Positions 51,716 through 62,869 of a stretch of DNA of 64,000 nt are shown one piece after another (the stretch's first letter is position 1; each line of letters starts with the position of its first letter). The stretch comes from Saccharopolyspora aridisoli (lineage in GTDB: Bacteria > Actinomycetota > Actinomycetes > Mycobacteriales > Pseudonocardiaceae). The notes under the pieces were generated by a model that was not told the origin of the DNA, ran no database searches, and saw only the letters and a list, made by a program, of their open reading frames with translations. Position numbers and translations under genes: made by a program. The stretch spans positions 1 through 64,000 of the forward strand of contig NZ_SMKV01000009.1 in assembly GCF_004348445.1 (NCBI RefSeq). Reading direction: 5' to 3'.

Positions 51716-53320
51716 TCAAGGACGTTGCAGCGCGTCTTCCGCCCCGTAACCGCTGGGCAGCAAGGGCTCGGCGGGACCGGTCACGCCGCGCTCACCACCG
51801 AGTCCCTCCAGCAGGTACTTGCCGATCCGCGCGTCGTCCGGCAGCGGGATCGGGTACTCGCCGTCGAAGCACGCCGCGCACAGCCGGTTGCGGGGCTGCT
51901 CGGTGGCGGCGATCAGGCCGTCCAGAGAGACGTACCCGAGGCTGTCGGCGCCGATCGAGCGCCGCACGCCGTCGTCGTCGAGACCGTTGGCGACCAGTTC
52001 GGCGCGGGAGGCGAAGTCGATGCCGTAGAAGCACGGCCACTTCACCGGCGGTGAGGCGATCCGCACGTGCACCTCGACGGCTCCGGCCTCGCGCAGCATC
52101 CGCACCAGCGCGCGCTGGGTGTTGCCGCGCACGATGGAGTCGTCGACCACGACCAGCCGCTTGCCGCGGATGACCTCGCGGAGCGGGTTGAGCTTGAGCC
52201 GGATGCCCAGCTGGCGGATCGTCTGCGAGGGCTGGATGAACGTCCGGCCCACGTAGGAGTTCTTCACCAGGCCGTTGCCGTAGGGGATGCCGGACGCCTG
52301 CGCGTACCCGACCGCGGCCGGGGTGCCCGACTCCGGAACGGGGATGACCAGGTCGGCGTCGACCGGGTGTTCCTTGGCCAGCTTGCGGCCGATCTCCACA
52401 CGGGTGCCGTGCACCGTGCGGCCGGAGATCGTGGTGTCCGGGCGCGCCAGGTAGACGTACTCGAACACGCAACCCTTGGGCTTGGGACTGGCGAAGGACT
52501 GCGAACGCAGCCCGTCGGCGTCGATGGCCAGCAGCTCACCGGGCTCGACCTCGCGGACGAACGACGCGCCGACGATGTCCAGCGCGGCGGTCTCGCTGGC
52601 CACGACCCAGCCGCGTTCGAGGCGACCGAGCACCAGCGGGCGCACGCCCTGCGGGTCGCGGACCGCGTAGAGGGTGTCCTCGTCGCAGAAGACCATCGAG
52701 AAGGCGCCCGAAACGGTCGGGAACAGCTCCATCGCGGCCTGCTCGAGGCCGATGTCCGCGGCATTGGCCGCGAGCATGCCGGTGACCAGGTCGGAGTCGC
52801 TGGTGGCGCGTTCGCAGCCGTTGGCGGGCGACGACAGGTTGCCGCCGTCGACCTTGCCGAAGTCGCGCGCGCGTTCGAGCAGTTCGGCGGTGTTGACGAG
52901 GTTGCCGTTGTGGCCGAGCGCGAGGCCGCTGCCAGCACCGGTGGTGCGGAAGGTCGGCTGCGCGTTCTCCCAAGAGCCTCCACCGGTGGTGGAGTACCGG
53001 CAGTGCCCGACCGCGACGTGACCGTGCAGCGAAGCGAGCGTCTGCTCGGTGAACACCTGGCTGACCAAGCCCAGATCCTTGTAAACGACCACCTGAGAAC
53101 CGTCACCGACGGCGATGCCGGCGGCTTCCTGGCCTCGGTGCTGGAGGGCGTAGAGCCCGTAGAACGAGAGCTTGGCGACTTCTTCGCCAGGGGCCCAGAC
53201 GCCGAACACACCGCACTCTTCGCGGGGGATGTCCCGCTCCAACGCGTCGGCGGAGGTGTCGAAGGTCGGAAAGGGCAGGTCCGTTGTCGTGCTGGCACTA
53301 GCCGGACGGTCGGTGACCAC
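51716..53320 (-). CDS. purF: Amidophosphoribosyltransferase PurF
   Basis: First committed step of purine synthesis. 534 aa: a propeptide of about 35 residues precedes the Ntn nucleophile Cys in REECGVFGVWAPGEEVAKLS; glutaminase motifs HRGQEAAGIAVGDG and HNGNLVN; PRPP loop RLVVVDDSIVRGNTQRALVR; Fe-S cysteines in KWPCFYGIDF and CAACFDG. GTG start at 53320. Confidence 0.96.
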   Translation of the reverse strand: MVTDRPASASTTTDLPFPTFDTSADALERDIPREECGVFGVWAPGEEVAKLSFYGLYALQHRGQEAAGIAVGDGSQVVVYKDLGLVSQVFTEQTLASLHGHVAVGHCRYSTTGGGSWENAQPTFRTTGAGSGLALGHNGNLVNTAELLERARDFGKVDGGNLSSPANGCERATSDSDLVTGMLAANAADIGLEQAAMELFPTVSGAFSMVFCDEDTLYAVRDPQGVRPLVLGRLERGWVVASETAALDIVGASFVREVEPGELLAIDADGLRSQSFASPKPKGCVFEYVYLARPDTTISGRTVHGTRVEIGRKLAKEHPVDADLVIPVPESGTPAAVGYAQASGIPYGNGLVKNSYVGRTFIQPSQTIRQLGIRLKLNPLREVIRGKRLVVVDDSIVRGNTQRALVRMLREAGAVEVHVRIASPPVKWPCFYGIDFASRAELVANGLDDDGVRRSIGADSLGYVSLDGLIAATEQPRNRLCAACFDGEYPIPLPDDARIGKYLLEGLGGERGVTGPAEPLLPSGYGAEDALQRP

Positions 53321-53441
53321 CGAGAACTCCCTGGATGACGGAGTCGGAGTTACACCTCAGTGTAAGGCGCCGGAAACCTGGGCGAACCCCGCACGAAGCG
53401 TGTCGGCCATCTCATCACAACACGTAGCAGGCCCGAAGCCC

Positions 53442-53831
53442 TCAGCCCTGCTCCACGCGCACGATGGGGAGCCACTGGGAGACGTCGGAGCGCGGACCCG
53501 AAGCGCTCAGCGTGCCGCCTTCGACGGCTTCCGCCCAGTTCAGGCGCCCGGTTGCGAGCAGCAGCCAGGTTCGCGGATCGGTCTCGACGACGTTCGGCGG
53601 GGTGCCGCGGGTGTGCCGGGGGCCTTCGACGCACTGCACGGCCGCGAACGGTGGGACCCGCACCTCGACGCTGTTGCCGGGCGCGACCTGCTCCAGGGTT
53701 CGCAGGCTCAGCCGCACGGCCTTGGCCAGCTCCGGCCTGGCCGGACGACGTTCGGCGTCGTCGAGCCACTCGCGCACGGCGGTGACCGCCTCGCGCACCT
53801 CCCCGGGGTCCACCGCACCGCGCTTCGGCAT
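53442..53831 (-). CDS. Sterol-carrier-protein-like (SCP_3) protein
   Basis: 129 aa: REAVTAVREWLDDAERRPAR, VRVPPFAAVQCVEGPRHTRG, TPPNVVETDPRTWLLLATGR and LNWAEAVEGGTLSASGPRSD, a pattern of bacterial SCP-2-like proteins conserved upstream of purF (Rv0807 position). Possibly lipid binding. ATG 53831 chosen. Confidence 0.85.
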   Translation of the reverse strand: MPKRGAVDPGEVREAVTAVREWLDDAERRPARPELAKAVRLSLRTLEQVAPGNSVEVRVPPFAAVQCVEGPRHTRGTPPNVVETDPRTWLLLATGRLNWAEAVEGGTLSASGPRSDVSQWLPIVRVEQG

Positions 53832-53981
53832 GGCGCGGAGTTTAGTGCGGGCGGTCCTGGTCCGAGCTGACCGGGCAAAAGAGATTTCGTTCAAGAGCTC
53901 CTCGGACTCTGGAACGCCCGATCGTGCGCCTCGGTGCCGGTGCTCACATGTGCAGGACCGGCACCGAGACGCCTGATCGAT

Positions 53982-54770
53982 TCACAGCCAGCCGAGCTTG
54001 ACCGCCTGCATCCCGGCTTGGAACCGCGTCTCGACGCCGAGCCGCGAGATCAGCTCACGCACCCGGCGGTGCGCGGTGCGAGCGCTGAAGCCCATCAGCC
54101 GGCCGATGGTGTCATCGGTGGCGCCCGAGGCCAGCAACGACAGGATCCACCGCTCCTCCTCGGTGGGCCGCAGCTCGTTGCCGTCGAGGTCCTGGTTGGC
54201 CGTGAACGGCGCCGCGCAGCGCCACAGGTCCTCGAAGATGCGTGCGATCGCCGCCAGCATCGCCGAGCTGCGCACGACGACCGCGCTCTCCACCGAGGTC
54301 TCGGTGACGGTCAGCGGCATCAACGCGATCTCGTTGTCCACCATGATCAGCTTGGTGGGCGCCACGTGGATCACCCGCGCCTGCTCGCCCAGTGCCACGA
54401 GTTTGGTCGTGATGTCCAGCTGCGGCGGACGAGCCAGCGCGGAGCGGTCGTAGAGCACCTGGTAGCGCACGCCTTCGGCGAGCTTGCGCGACTCCAGCGA
54501 GTCCAGCGTGCCGGTCTGCGCGTAGGGCGGCTTGGCGACGCCCTGCACCAGGTGCGTGGCGCTGGCCTGCAGCTCGTAAGCCGCCCAGCCGACCCGCTTG
54601 GCCCCGTGCACGACCTGCAGCACTCCGCCGCTGCCCGCCTGCGTCCGAGCCGCTCGGGTGACCGATGCGACCTGCGCCTGCACGGCGCGCTGGCTGAGCT
54701 GTTCCGGTGCGCCCGGCTCGGCCACCCCGGTCGGCGGCTTGGTCAGTTCCTCGGTGTATCCGGGTAACAC
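53982..54770 (-). CDS. LuxR-type HTH regulator with helical sensor domain
   Basis: 262 aa. The C-terminal HTH (EERWILSLLASGATDDTIGR, LMGFSARTAHRRVRELISRL) is LuxR/GerE-like. The N-terminal 190 residues begin with coiled-coil-like helices and contain RYQVLYDRSALARPPQ and AVVVRSSAMLAAIARIFEDL, resembling TrmB-like effector modules. GTG 54770 follows a GAGGAGG. Near the subtilase gene on the same strand, downstream of its terminator. Confidence 0.8.
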   Translation of the reverse strand: MLPGYTEELTKPPTGVAEPGAPEQLSQRAVQAQVASVTRAARTQAGSGGVLQVVHGAKRVGWAAYELQASATHLVQGVAKPPYAQTGTLDSLESRKLAEGVRYQVLYDRSALARPPQLDITTKLVALGEQARVIHVAPTKLIMVDNEIALMPLTVTETSVESAVVVRSSAMLAAIARIFEDLWRCAAPFTANQDLDGNELRPTEEERWILSLLASGATDDTIGRLMGFSARTAHRRVRELISRLGVETRFQAGMQAVKLGWL

Positions 54771-54979
54771 GGCACATCCCTCCTCGATGTGCCCCGGCGA
54801 CGCCCGCCTCGCGATCAGGCACGGGCACCGCAATGGACACTGAGCTCCCCCTGTTGTGGGCAACGTATCTACCGGGAACAACCGCCGGAACCGACTTTCG
54901 CCGGACAAGTTGGGCGACGAACGTGCTTGCGCCCGATCAGCGGAGCCCCGATACCCCCGGAAGCAGCGCCTCCACGCAG

Positions 54980-55016
54980 CGCGGGCCCTCCCTGAAGCGC
55001 TCAGGAAGGGCCCGCG
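54980..55016 (-). terminator. Subtilase terminator
   Basis: CGCGGGCCCTCCCT and AGGAAGGGCCCGCG form a 14-bp stem with one mismatch and a 9-nt loop, 25 bp past the protease stop. Confidence 0.85.
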
Positions 55017-55040
55017 ATGGCGCTCTACCGCGTCAGGCGA

Positions 55041-56213
<1,173 letters not shown>

Positions 56214-56500
56214 GCGTTCCCCTCCTTCGAGCGGTTCCGCTCGGGTGGGGCCGAGCGGAGGTGTTTCAGAGCGGAACGTAACCAGCGAGTGCACTCGTAT
56301 GGGCGACGTTGGCGATTTTGCGCCAAACAATCGGACGTTGGGGTTAACGCGTTCCCAACCGGACCGGGCTTACCGGGAATGAGCAGCTGAAACTCCCGCA
56401 AGCGCAAGGGGCTGAACGGCCCGGCGATCGCCGGATTTCCCAGTTGTTACCCACAGGTAGCCATAACGCTGAGTACTCAACATAACGGAGGGCGGCCGCT

Positions 56501-56917
56501 CTAGCGGGTGGTGGCTACCCAGCGCCGCAACCGCAGCCGCACCGACTCGACGTACTCGTCGGACTGCTCGGAATCGCCGTCGGCCGACTCGGGATCCACG
56601 CCGTAGGTCATCCCGTAGTAGCGGTACAGCGCCCGTTCTGTCGCCAGCGGCAGGTCGCCCTTGTCCAGATCCACCCGAGGCGCCTGGCGGACGGCCTCCT
56701 TGCCGACCGAGACGGTGACCGTGTCGCCGTCGAAAGCGGCGCCGTCGAGCGGCACGAAGCTCTCGTTCGTGCCGAACAGACCGGTTTGAACCGTGATCCA
56801 CGCGGGTTGTTCGGTGTCGTCGTCGATGAACAGCTGCCCCACGATGCCGATTCGCTGCCCCGCCGGATCGAAGACCTCGCACCCGAACATGCGCAACGCT
56901 TCCCGCTGACCGATCAT
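56501..56917 (-). CDS. PRC-barrel domain protein
   Basis: 138 aa beginning MIGQREALRMFGCEVFDPAG with PRC strands IGIVGQLFIDDDTEQPAWIT and VQTGLFGTNESFVPLDGAAF, then the DLPLATERALYRYYGMTYG end common in actinobacterial stress-related PRC proteins. Acidic tail. GGAGG before ATG 56917. The 290 bp between it and the protease gene carry no other gene. Confidence 0.88.
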   Translation of the reverse strand: MIGQREALRMFGCEVFDPAGQRIGIVGQLFIDDDTEQPAWITVQTGLFGTNESFVPLDGAAFDGDTVTVSVGKEAVRQAPRVDLDKGDLPLATERALYRYYGMTYGVDPESADGDSEQSDEYVESVRLRLRRWVATTR

Positions 56918-57100
56918 CGAGCACCCCTCCCGCAAAGCCCGGGAACCAAGTTTCCCCCTTCCTCGCGCGGGGCGGCACCTCAGAACGGCGGACTGACCTC
57001 TTCGGACCACGCCCGGCGAAGAATGGGACCCTTCAACGGGAACGCTCGGCAGTCGCGGGGCGTGTTCTTGTCCAGCCGAGCTAACGGAGCCTCGATCCTC

Positions 57101-57676
57101 ATGACCGAACCCACGCCGCCGATCACCGACGAGATGCGGGCGCACGCCCAGGAGAACCCGAACACCTGGCTGTACATCGCCGACCCGGGCTACGCCCAGG
57201 ACGAAGAGGGCGACATGCCGCCGGAGGGCGTCGTCGGTGCTTACCGGATCGATGAGAACGGCGTGATCGACGAGGAATTCCAGTTCAACGAGCAGTACGT
57301 CCCCTCGGACCTGATGCTGCACCGGCCGGAGCCGAGCAACGACCTGGAGCGCGTGCTCGACGAGATCGCCGACGGCGAGCGCCCGGAGGACGACCTGCCG
57401 CAGGCCGTGCTGGACGGCGAGGTGATGCTCTACGCGCCGTCGGCCGACGACCGCAACGTCTACACCGCCGAGATGTCCGACGGCACCACGCTGGTCCCGG
57501 CCTGCACCTCCGCCGCGCGGGTTCCCGAAGACTGGCCGGGCTACCGCACTGTTCCCGGCTCCTGGCTCCCCGACGTCCTCGGCGGCTACGACCTCGGCCT
57601 CAACCTGCACGAAGCCGTCCAGGCCGTGATCCCCAACGGCGTACTCGTCCAGTTCGCCGAAGAACGAGGTCGATGA
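57101..57676 (+). CDS. Acidic hypothetical protein, possibly T7SS-associated
   Basis: 191 aa starting MTEPTPPITDEMRAHAQENP, then NTWLYIADPGYAQDEEGDMP. It contains GVVGAYRIDENGVIDEEFQF, resembling proteins annotated as type VII secretion-associated (SseB-like), and ends QAVIPNGVLVQFAEERGR. No Esx genes are adjacent, so the role is doubtful. The start is likely leaderless or poorly initiated. Confidence 0.65.
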   Translation: MTEPTPPITDEMRAHAQENPNTWLYIADPGYAQDEEGDMPPEGVVGAYRIDENGVIDEEFQFNEQYVPSDLMLHRPEPSNDLERVLDEIADGERPEDDLPQAVLDGEVMLYAPSADDRNVYTAEMSDGTTLVPACTSAARVPEDWPGYRTVPGSWLPDVLGGYDLGLNLHEAVQAVIPNGVLVQFAEERGR

Positions 57677-57779
57677 GGCCACTCACCTCGCTCGGGGGTG
57701 CGGGCAGGGGAACGTGAGCGGCTTCGTGGGCTCCGCGCGCCACCCTTGATGTCCTCCGCTCACCCCCGAGGTGGGCACG

Positions 57780-57890
57780 CGCGGCGTTCGCGGTGTGCTC
57801 GCCACGAAGGCGCTCAGAACCCGCGGTGCCCGCTACGAGGGTGGGGTGAGGAGGGACCGGCTTCGCCGGTTGCCGTCGAGACTCGATCGG
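57780..57890. repeat. Intergenic repeat element, copy C
   Basis: CGCTCAGAACCCGCGGTGCC after GGTGTGCTCGCCACGAAGG parallels copy B (GGTGCGCTCGTCACGAAGC ... AACCGCCGGTGCC). Located between two plus-strand genes. Confidence 0.65.
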
Positions 57891-57930
57891 CGGATGGCCG
57901 GTCGCTCTAGTCGAACCTAGGGTCGGCGGA

Positions 57931-59780
57931 ATGACCGGACCGGGCCTGATCGAGGACTACGCGCTCCTGTCCGACCTGCGGACGGCCGCGCTCATCGGCA
58001 AGGACGGATCCCTCGACTGGTTGTGCCTGCCGCGCTTCGACGCCCCCGCCTGCTTCGCGCGACTGCTGGGCGGTGAGGGCCGCTGGTCGATCGCCCCGAC
58101 CGAGCCGGTGCGCGAGGTGCGCCGCCGGTACCGGGACAACTCCCTGGTGCTGGAAACCGAGTTCCGCACCGACTCCGGCGTGCTGCGGCTGATCGACTTC
58201 ATGCCGCCGCACGAGGTGAACCAGCACGACGAGCCGTGCGTGGTGCGGATCGTCGAGGGCGTGTCCGGGGAGGTCGGCTTCCAGCTCGACTGGGTGCTGC
58301 GCTTCGACTACGGCGATTCGGTGCCGTGGGTGCGGCGGGTCAGCGAGACCGAGCCGGTGCTCGACGAGTACGTCCTGGGCATCGCCGGTCCGAACACCGT
58401 CGTGCTGCGCGGCGAAGAACTGCCCACCCGGGTCGACGGCGAACGAGCCCACCGCCACACCGGAACCATCTCCGCCGGTCAGCGCATGTCCTGGGTGCTG
58501 CAGTGGGCGTCGGACCCCGACGAACTGCCAGCGCCGATGGACCCGGAGCAGGAACTGCTGGAGTGCGAGGGGTTCTGGCGGGACTGGTCCGCCAAGATCG
58601 TCTACGACGGGCCCTACCCGAAGGCCGTGCGCCGCTCGCTGGCCACGCTCAAGGCGCTGATCTACGCCCCGACCGGGGGCATCGTCGCCGCCCCCACCAC
58701 CTCGCTGCCGGAAGCCGTTCCCGGCAAGCGCAATTGGGACTACCGCTACTGCTGGCTCCGCGACGCGACGCTGGTGCTGCTCGCCCTCGACGACCTCGGC
58801 TGCACCTCCGAAGCCGAGGCGTGGCGACGCTGGCTGGTCCGCTCCGTGGCCGGCGACCCCGCCGACCTGCAGATCATGTACGGCGTCGGCGGCGAACGGC
58901 ACCTGATCGAGTGGGAAGCGGACTGGCTGCGCGGGTACCGGGACACGAGCCCCGTCCGGGTCGGCAACGCCGCCTACCGGCAGCGGCAGCTGGACGTCTA
59001 CGGCGAGGTGATGGACGCGCTGCACCTGGCCCGCGAACGCGGATTGGTGGAGAGCGAGGACTCGTGGGCGTTGCAGCGCGGCATGCTCGCCCACCTGGAG
59101 CGGATCTGGCGGGAACCCGATCGCGGCCTGTGGGAGGTGCGCGGGCCGGACCGGCACTTCACGCACTCGCAGGTGATGGTGTGGGTCGCCTTCGACCGCG
59201 CGGTGCGCGGCGCCGAGGAGGACGGGCTGCCGGGACCGGTCGAGCACTGGCGGGAGCTGCGCGACGAGGTCCGCGAGGAGGTGCTGCGGCGCGCGTGGAA
59301 CCCCGAGATCCGCGCGTTACCCAGTTCTACGGCGGAACCTCGCTGGACGCCTCGGTGCTGCTGCTGCCCGCGGTCGGTTTCCTCTCCGGCGACGACGAGC
59401 GGATGCGCAGCACCGTCGAGGCCATCCAGCGCGAGCTCCAGCACGGTGTGCTGGTCGACCGCTACACGACCACCGACGAGGCGAACGAGGTCGACGGCTT
59501 GGCCGGGCGGGAGGGTTCGTTCCTGGCCTGCTCGTTCTGGATGGTCGACGCGCTGGTCTACTGCGGTCGGCGCGAGGAGGCGGAGCGGATGTTCACCGAA
59601 CTCGTCGAGATGGCCAACGACGTCGGTCTCTACTCCGAGGAGTTCGACGCCGAGAGCGGCTGCTTCACCGGCAACTTCCCGCAGGCGTTCAGCCACCTCG
59701 CGCTGGTCAACTCGGCGGCGGTCCTCTACGGCGGACGCACGCGGGAGCAGAAGTCCCGCCGCAACGGGGACGGCACCTGA
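57931..59780 (+). pseudogene. GH15 glucoamylase/trehalase-like gene split by one frameshift
   Basis: The first part (ATG 57931 to about 59318) encodes the GH15 start IEDYALLSDLRTAALIGKDG, SLDWLCLPRFDAPACFARLL and the catalytic-domain block KRNWDYRYCWLRDATLVLLA. At 59317-59320 (TTAC) one base appears missing relative to the expected TTCACC. The remainder continues one frame over as TQFYGGTSLDASVLLLPAVG, YTTTDEANEVDGLAGREGSF and NFPQAFSHLALVNSAAVLYG to TGA 59780. Full length would be about 616 aa, normal for actinobacterial GH15. Either a recent mutation or a sequencing error. Confidence 0.88.
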
Positions 59781-59792
59781 CGCCTCGGCCGC

Positions 59793-61958
59793 TCAGTCCA
59801 GGTGGGAGGAGATGTAGTCGGTGACGGTCTGGGGATCACCGGGTTTGGCCCAGAGGTAGCCCTGACCGGTCTCGCAGCCGATCTCGGCCATGCGGCGGGC
59901 CTGGGCCTGGGTCTCCACGCCCTCGGCGGTGACCGTGAGGCCGAGCGTGTGGGCGAGGTCGACGAGGGTGCCGACGATGCGGGCGTCGACCGGGTCGGCG
60001 CGCTCGGCGTCCCGCAGGCCCTCCATGAACGAGCCGGCGATCTTGAGCTCGTGCACCGGGAGGTGCCGCAGGTAGGCGAGGTTGGAGTAGCCGGTGCCGA
60101 AGTCGTCGATGGCGATGCGCACGCCCATCCGCGACAGCGCGCGCAGCTTGTCCAGCGGCTCGTCGGCAGTGGACATGATCGTGCTCTCGGTCAGCTCCAG
60201 CTGGAGCCGATGCGGGGCGAGACCCGTCTCCTCCAGGATCTCGGCGACGTCGCGGACCAGTTCCGGGTCGCGCGACTGCCGGACCGCGAGGTTCACGCTG
60301 ACGAACGGTGCCGAGTCGCCGAACCGGTCCTGCCACCTCTTGGCCTGCTCGCACGCCTCGTGCAGCACCCACCGGCCGAGCGGGACGATCAGCCCGGTCT
60401 CCTCGGCGAGCCCGATGAACTTGTCCGGCCCGAGCCTGCCGAGATCCGGATGCGCCCAGCGCACCAGCGCCTCGACCCCGACCACTGAGCTGTCCCGCAG
60501 CCCGATGAGCGGCTGGTAGTCCACGTAGAACTCGTCGCGTTCCAGCGCTGCGGGCATCGACGCCCCCAGCCGCAGCCTGGCGACCTCGTTGGCATTGCGC
60601 TCCGCGTCGAACTGCGCCCATCGGCCCTTGCCGTCGGACTTCGCCCAGTACAGCGTCACGTCGGCGTCGCGCATCAGCTCGGCGGCGGTCTGCCCGTCGA
60701 CGTTCCGCTCGACGATGCCGACGCTGGCCGAGACGGTCAGCTCGTGGCCGTCGATGCGGATCGGCTCATCGATGACCGACAGCACCTTCTCCGCGACCTC
60801 GACCGCCTGCTCGGTTCCAGTGGACTCCTGCAGCAGGATGACGAACTCGTCCCCGCCCATCCGCGCGACCAGCCGGTCGTCGCCGTGCACCGCCGCGGCG
60901 AGCCGCTCGGCGACGGTCACCAGCAGTTCGTCGCCGACGTGGTGGCCGAGGCTGTCGTTGATGACCTTGAAGCCGTCGAGGTCCATGTAGCACAGCGCGA
61001 TCCGGTCGTCGGGGTCGTACCGCCTGAGGACCGACCCCAGGCGGTCGAGGAACAGAGCCCTGTTCGGCAACGCCGTCAGCGGATCGTGCATCGCCTGGTA
61101 CCGCAGCCGTTCCTGCAGCTCGCGACGGTCGGTGACGTCCTCGATCAGGGCGACCTGGTAGAGCGGCTTGCCTTCGTCATCGCGGATCAGGGAGACGAAC
61201 AGCTCGGTCCACACCGTCTTGCCGCTGGGCCGGGAGAACTGCTTCTCCACCCTGAAGTGCTCGCGCTCGCCACGCAACAGCTCGTCGTAGAGCCGCCACA
61301 TCCGCTCCGAGTCGGCGGGGTGCACCATGTCCGGGACGTGCATCCGGCGGATGTCGTCGGAGGAGCGGCCCAGGATGCGCGCCAGCGACGCGTTGACCTC
61401 CAGGATCCGGCCGTCGATGTCGGCGATGCCGATGCCGATGGCGGCCTCGGAGAAGATCGCGCGGAAGCGGGCCTCGCTGGTGCGCAACGCCAGCTCGACG
61501 GCGTCGCGCGCGTCGAGCACGGCCTGCCGGATGGCTTCCTGCTCGTCGAGCGTGCGCTTGCGCGCGGCCTGCACGAACCCGGAGCACAGCGCCGCTTGCA
61601 GCGCGGCCACGCGCTTGCGCCACACCGGGTCGTCGCCGAGCCGCAGCACGTCGAGCATCTCGTCTCCGATGAGCTCGACGGTGCGGGCCAGCGACTCGGA
61701 GCTGGTGAAGTGCACGCCGACCAGGTCTGCGCCCACCGAGCGGGCGGGCGAGGCGTCGAAGGGTTCGCCGACCAGCGCGTCGACCAGGCGGTCGGTGTAA
61801 CCCTGCAGACGGCCTTCGACCTCGGCGCTGGTCATCGGCACGTAGCTGGTTCCCATCAGCGCCTGCGCCCAGACCGCGGCGAAGCGTCGTCGGTCCGTTC
61901 GGTTCACCTCGGCGACCACCTCATGAGCGCTGGGCACCGGCGCGGTCCAGCCAGTCAT
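59793..61958 (-). CDS. PAS-GGDEF-EAL c-di-GMP turnover protein
   Basis: 721 aa. N-terminal helical region (1-165), PAS domain (SEARFRAIFSEAAIGIGIAD to VALIEDVTDRRELQERLRYQ), GGDEF domain with intact MGGDEFVILL, and EAL domain with VGVEALVRWAHPDLGRLGPD, LQLELTESTIMSTADE, VRIAIDDFGTGYSNLAYLRH, TAEGVETQAQARRMAEIGC and GQGYLWAKP. The loop usually LKIDRSF is LKIAGSF. Resembles streptomycete RmdA-type proteins. ATG 61958 chosen. Confidence 0.93.
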   Translation of the reverse strand: MTGWTAPVPSAHEVVAEVNRTDRRRFAAVWAQALMGTSYVPMTSAEVEGRLQGYTDRLVDALVGEPFDASPARSVGADLVGVHFTSSESLARTVELIGDEMLDVLRLGDDPVWRKRVAALQAALCSGFVQAARKRTLDEQEAIRQAVLDARDAVELALRTSEARFRAIFSEAAIGIGIADIDGRILEVNASLARILGRSSDDIRRMHVPDMVHPADSERMWRLYDELLRGEREHFRVEKQFSRPSGKTVWTELFVSLIRDDEGKPLYQVALIEDVTDRRELQERLRYQAMHDPLTALPNRALFLDRLGSVLRRYDPDDRIALCYMDLDGFKVINDSLGHHVGDELLVTVAERLAAAVHGDDRLVARMGGDEFVILLQESTGTEQAVEVAEKVLSVIDEPIRIDGHELTVSASVGIVERNVDGQTAAELMRDADVTLYWAKSDGKGRWAQFDAERNANEVARLRLGASMPAALERDEFYVDYQPLIGLRDSSVVGVEALVRWAHPDLGRLGPDKFIGLAEETGLIVPLGRWVLHEACEQAKRWQDRFGDSAPFVSVNLAVRQSRDPELVRDVAEILEETGLAPHRLQLELTESTIMSTADEPLDKLRALSRMGVRIAIDDFGTGYSNLAYLRHLPVHELKIAGSFMEGLRDAERADPVDARIVGTLVDLAHTLGLTVTAEGVETQAQARRMAEIGCETGQGYLWAKPGDPQTVTDYISSHLD

Positions 61959-62397
61959 GCCTGGGCGCCCTCCACTCGTCGTCCTAGCCTGGGCCGTTCC
62001 TCGTCGGAGCATACGACCGGTTGAGCTCGGCGGTCGAACATCATGTACGGCACCCGGAGCAGTCGCGACACCTGTGTCGGGCGGCCATCCGCGTGGCCGG
62101 TGGACGAAGTACCGCTACCGTACGCGATCAGTTCGTCGATGAACCGCGACGGAGTTCGAACCCTCCGCTGTTGGACGCTCAACCCACCCCTAGAGGTTGC
62201 GCTGGCAATTCTTCGCCATAACCCCTGTTCGGTGCCCCGCAGCTGTACGGATTGAGCCGATCCGGTCAAAAGCTAACACAGCACCTACAGCCATCGAAAA
62301 GCGTTCGCCACACTTCCGGGGCACCGATGCGTAGTCGCTCGACATGCTCCACGACCATTCGTGAATGCGAGGCCACGATGACTGCACGCGGTCGCTC
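61959..62397. other. 439-bp intergenic region
   Basis: No gene recognised; moderately AT-rich near 62130-62290. It should hold the promoter of the GGDEF-EAL gene at its left end. Confidence 0.45.
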
Positions 62398-62755
62398 AGC
62401 CTGGTCATGGTGGTTGCACCGGCGTGCTCGGTGCTCACCGCTCCGGCTCAGGCGCGTCCTGCCGTCGAGGGCAACGCGACGCTGGGATCGCAGATCCGCA
62501 GCGACACCTACCACGCGCGCACCGGCCGCTACCCGGTCATCTGCACGAGGACGAACTGGTGGAACCAGTGCGTCTCCGGATCCTTCGGCACCACCAACCC
62601 GCTGTGCACGGCCCGCTACGCCGACAGCCCCGGCGAACTCCCCCCCCCCGCGGCTGGCTGCTGTGGACCTTCTGGCAGCACAGCTCAGACCCCCTGGACA
62701 GAACACCTCCAACGGCCCCATGGCAGGCCTCCAAGCCCTGGCCCACGGCTGACCC
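62398..62755 (+). pseudogene. Decayed GH25 lysozyme-like gene
   Basis: A secretion-signal-like start (LSLVMVVAPACSVLTAPAQA) is followed by SQIRSDTYHARTGRYPVICT and RTNWWNQCVSGSFGTTNPLC with TARYADSPGELPP, the C-terminal half of a GH25 muramidase. A C8 run (62641-62648) then shifts frame to GWLLWTFWQHSSDPLD, and a second shift gives QNTSNGPMAGLQALAHG before TGA. The first catalytic half is deleted, so no active enzyme is expected. Confidence 0.75.
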
Positions 62756-62869
62756 GCCCCGAAGGGAACCCCGAACACGGTCGTGATCGGGGGCGGAACA
62801 CGGGGAAGCCGGTCAGCGCGGCGCGGGAGGAGGTCGTCCGGTGATCGCGATTCGGGGAGGATCACTGAC

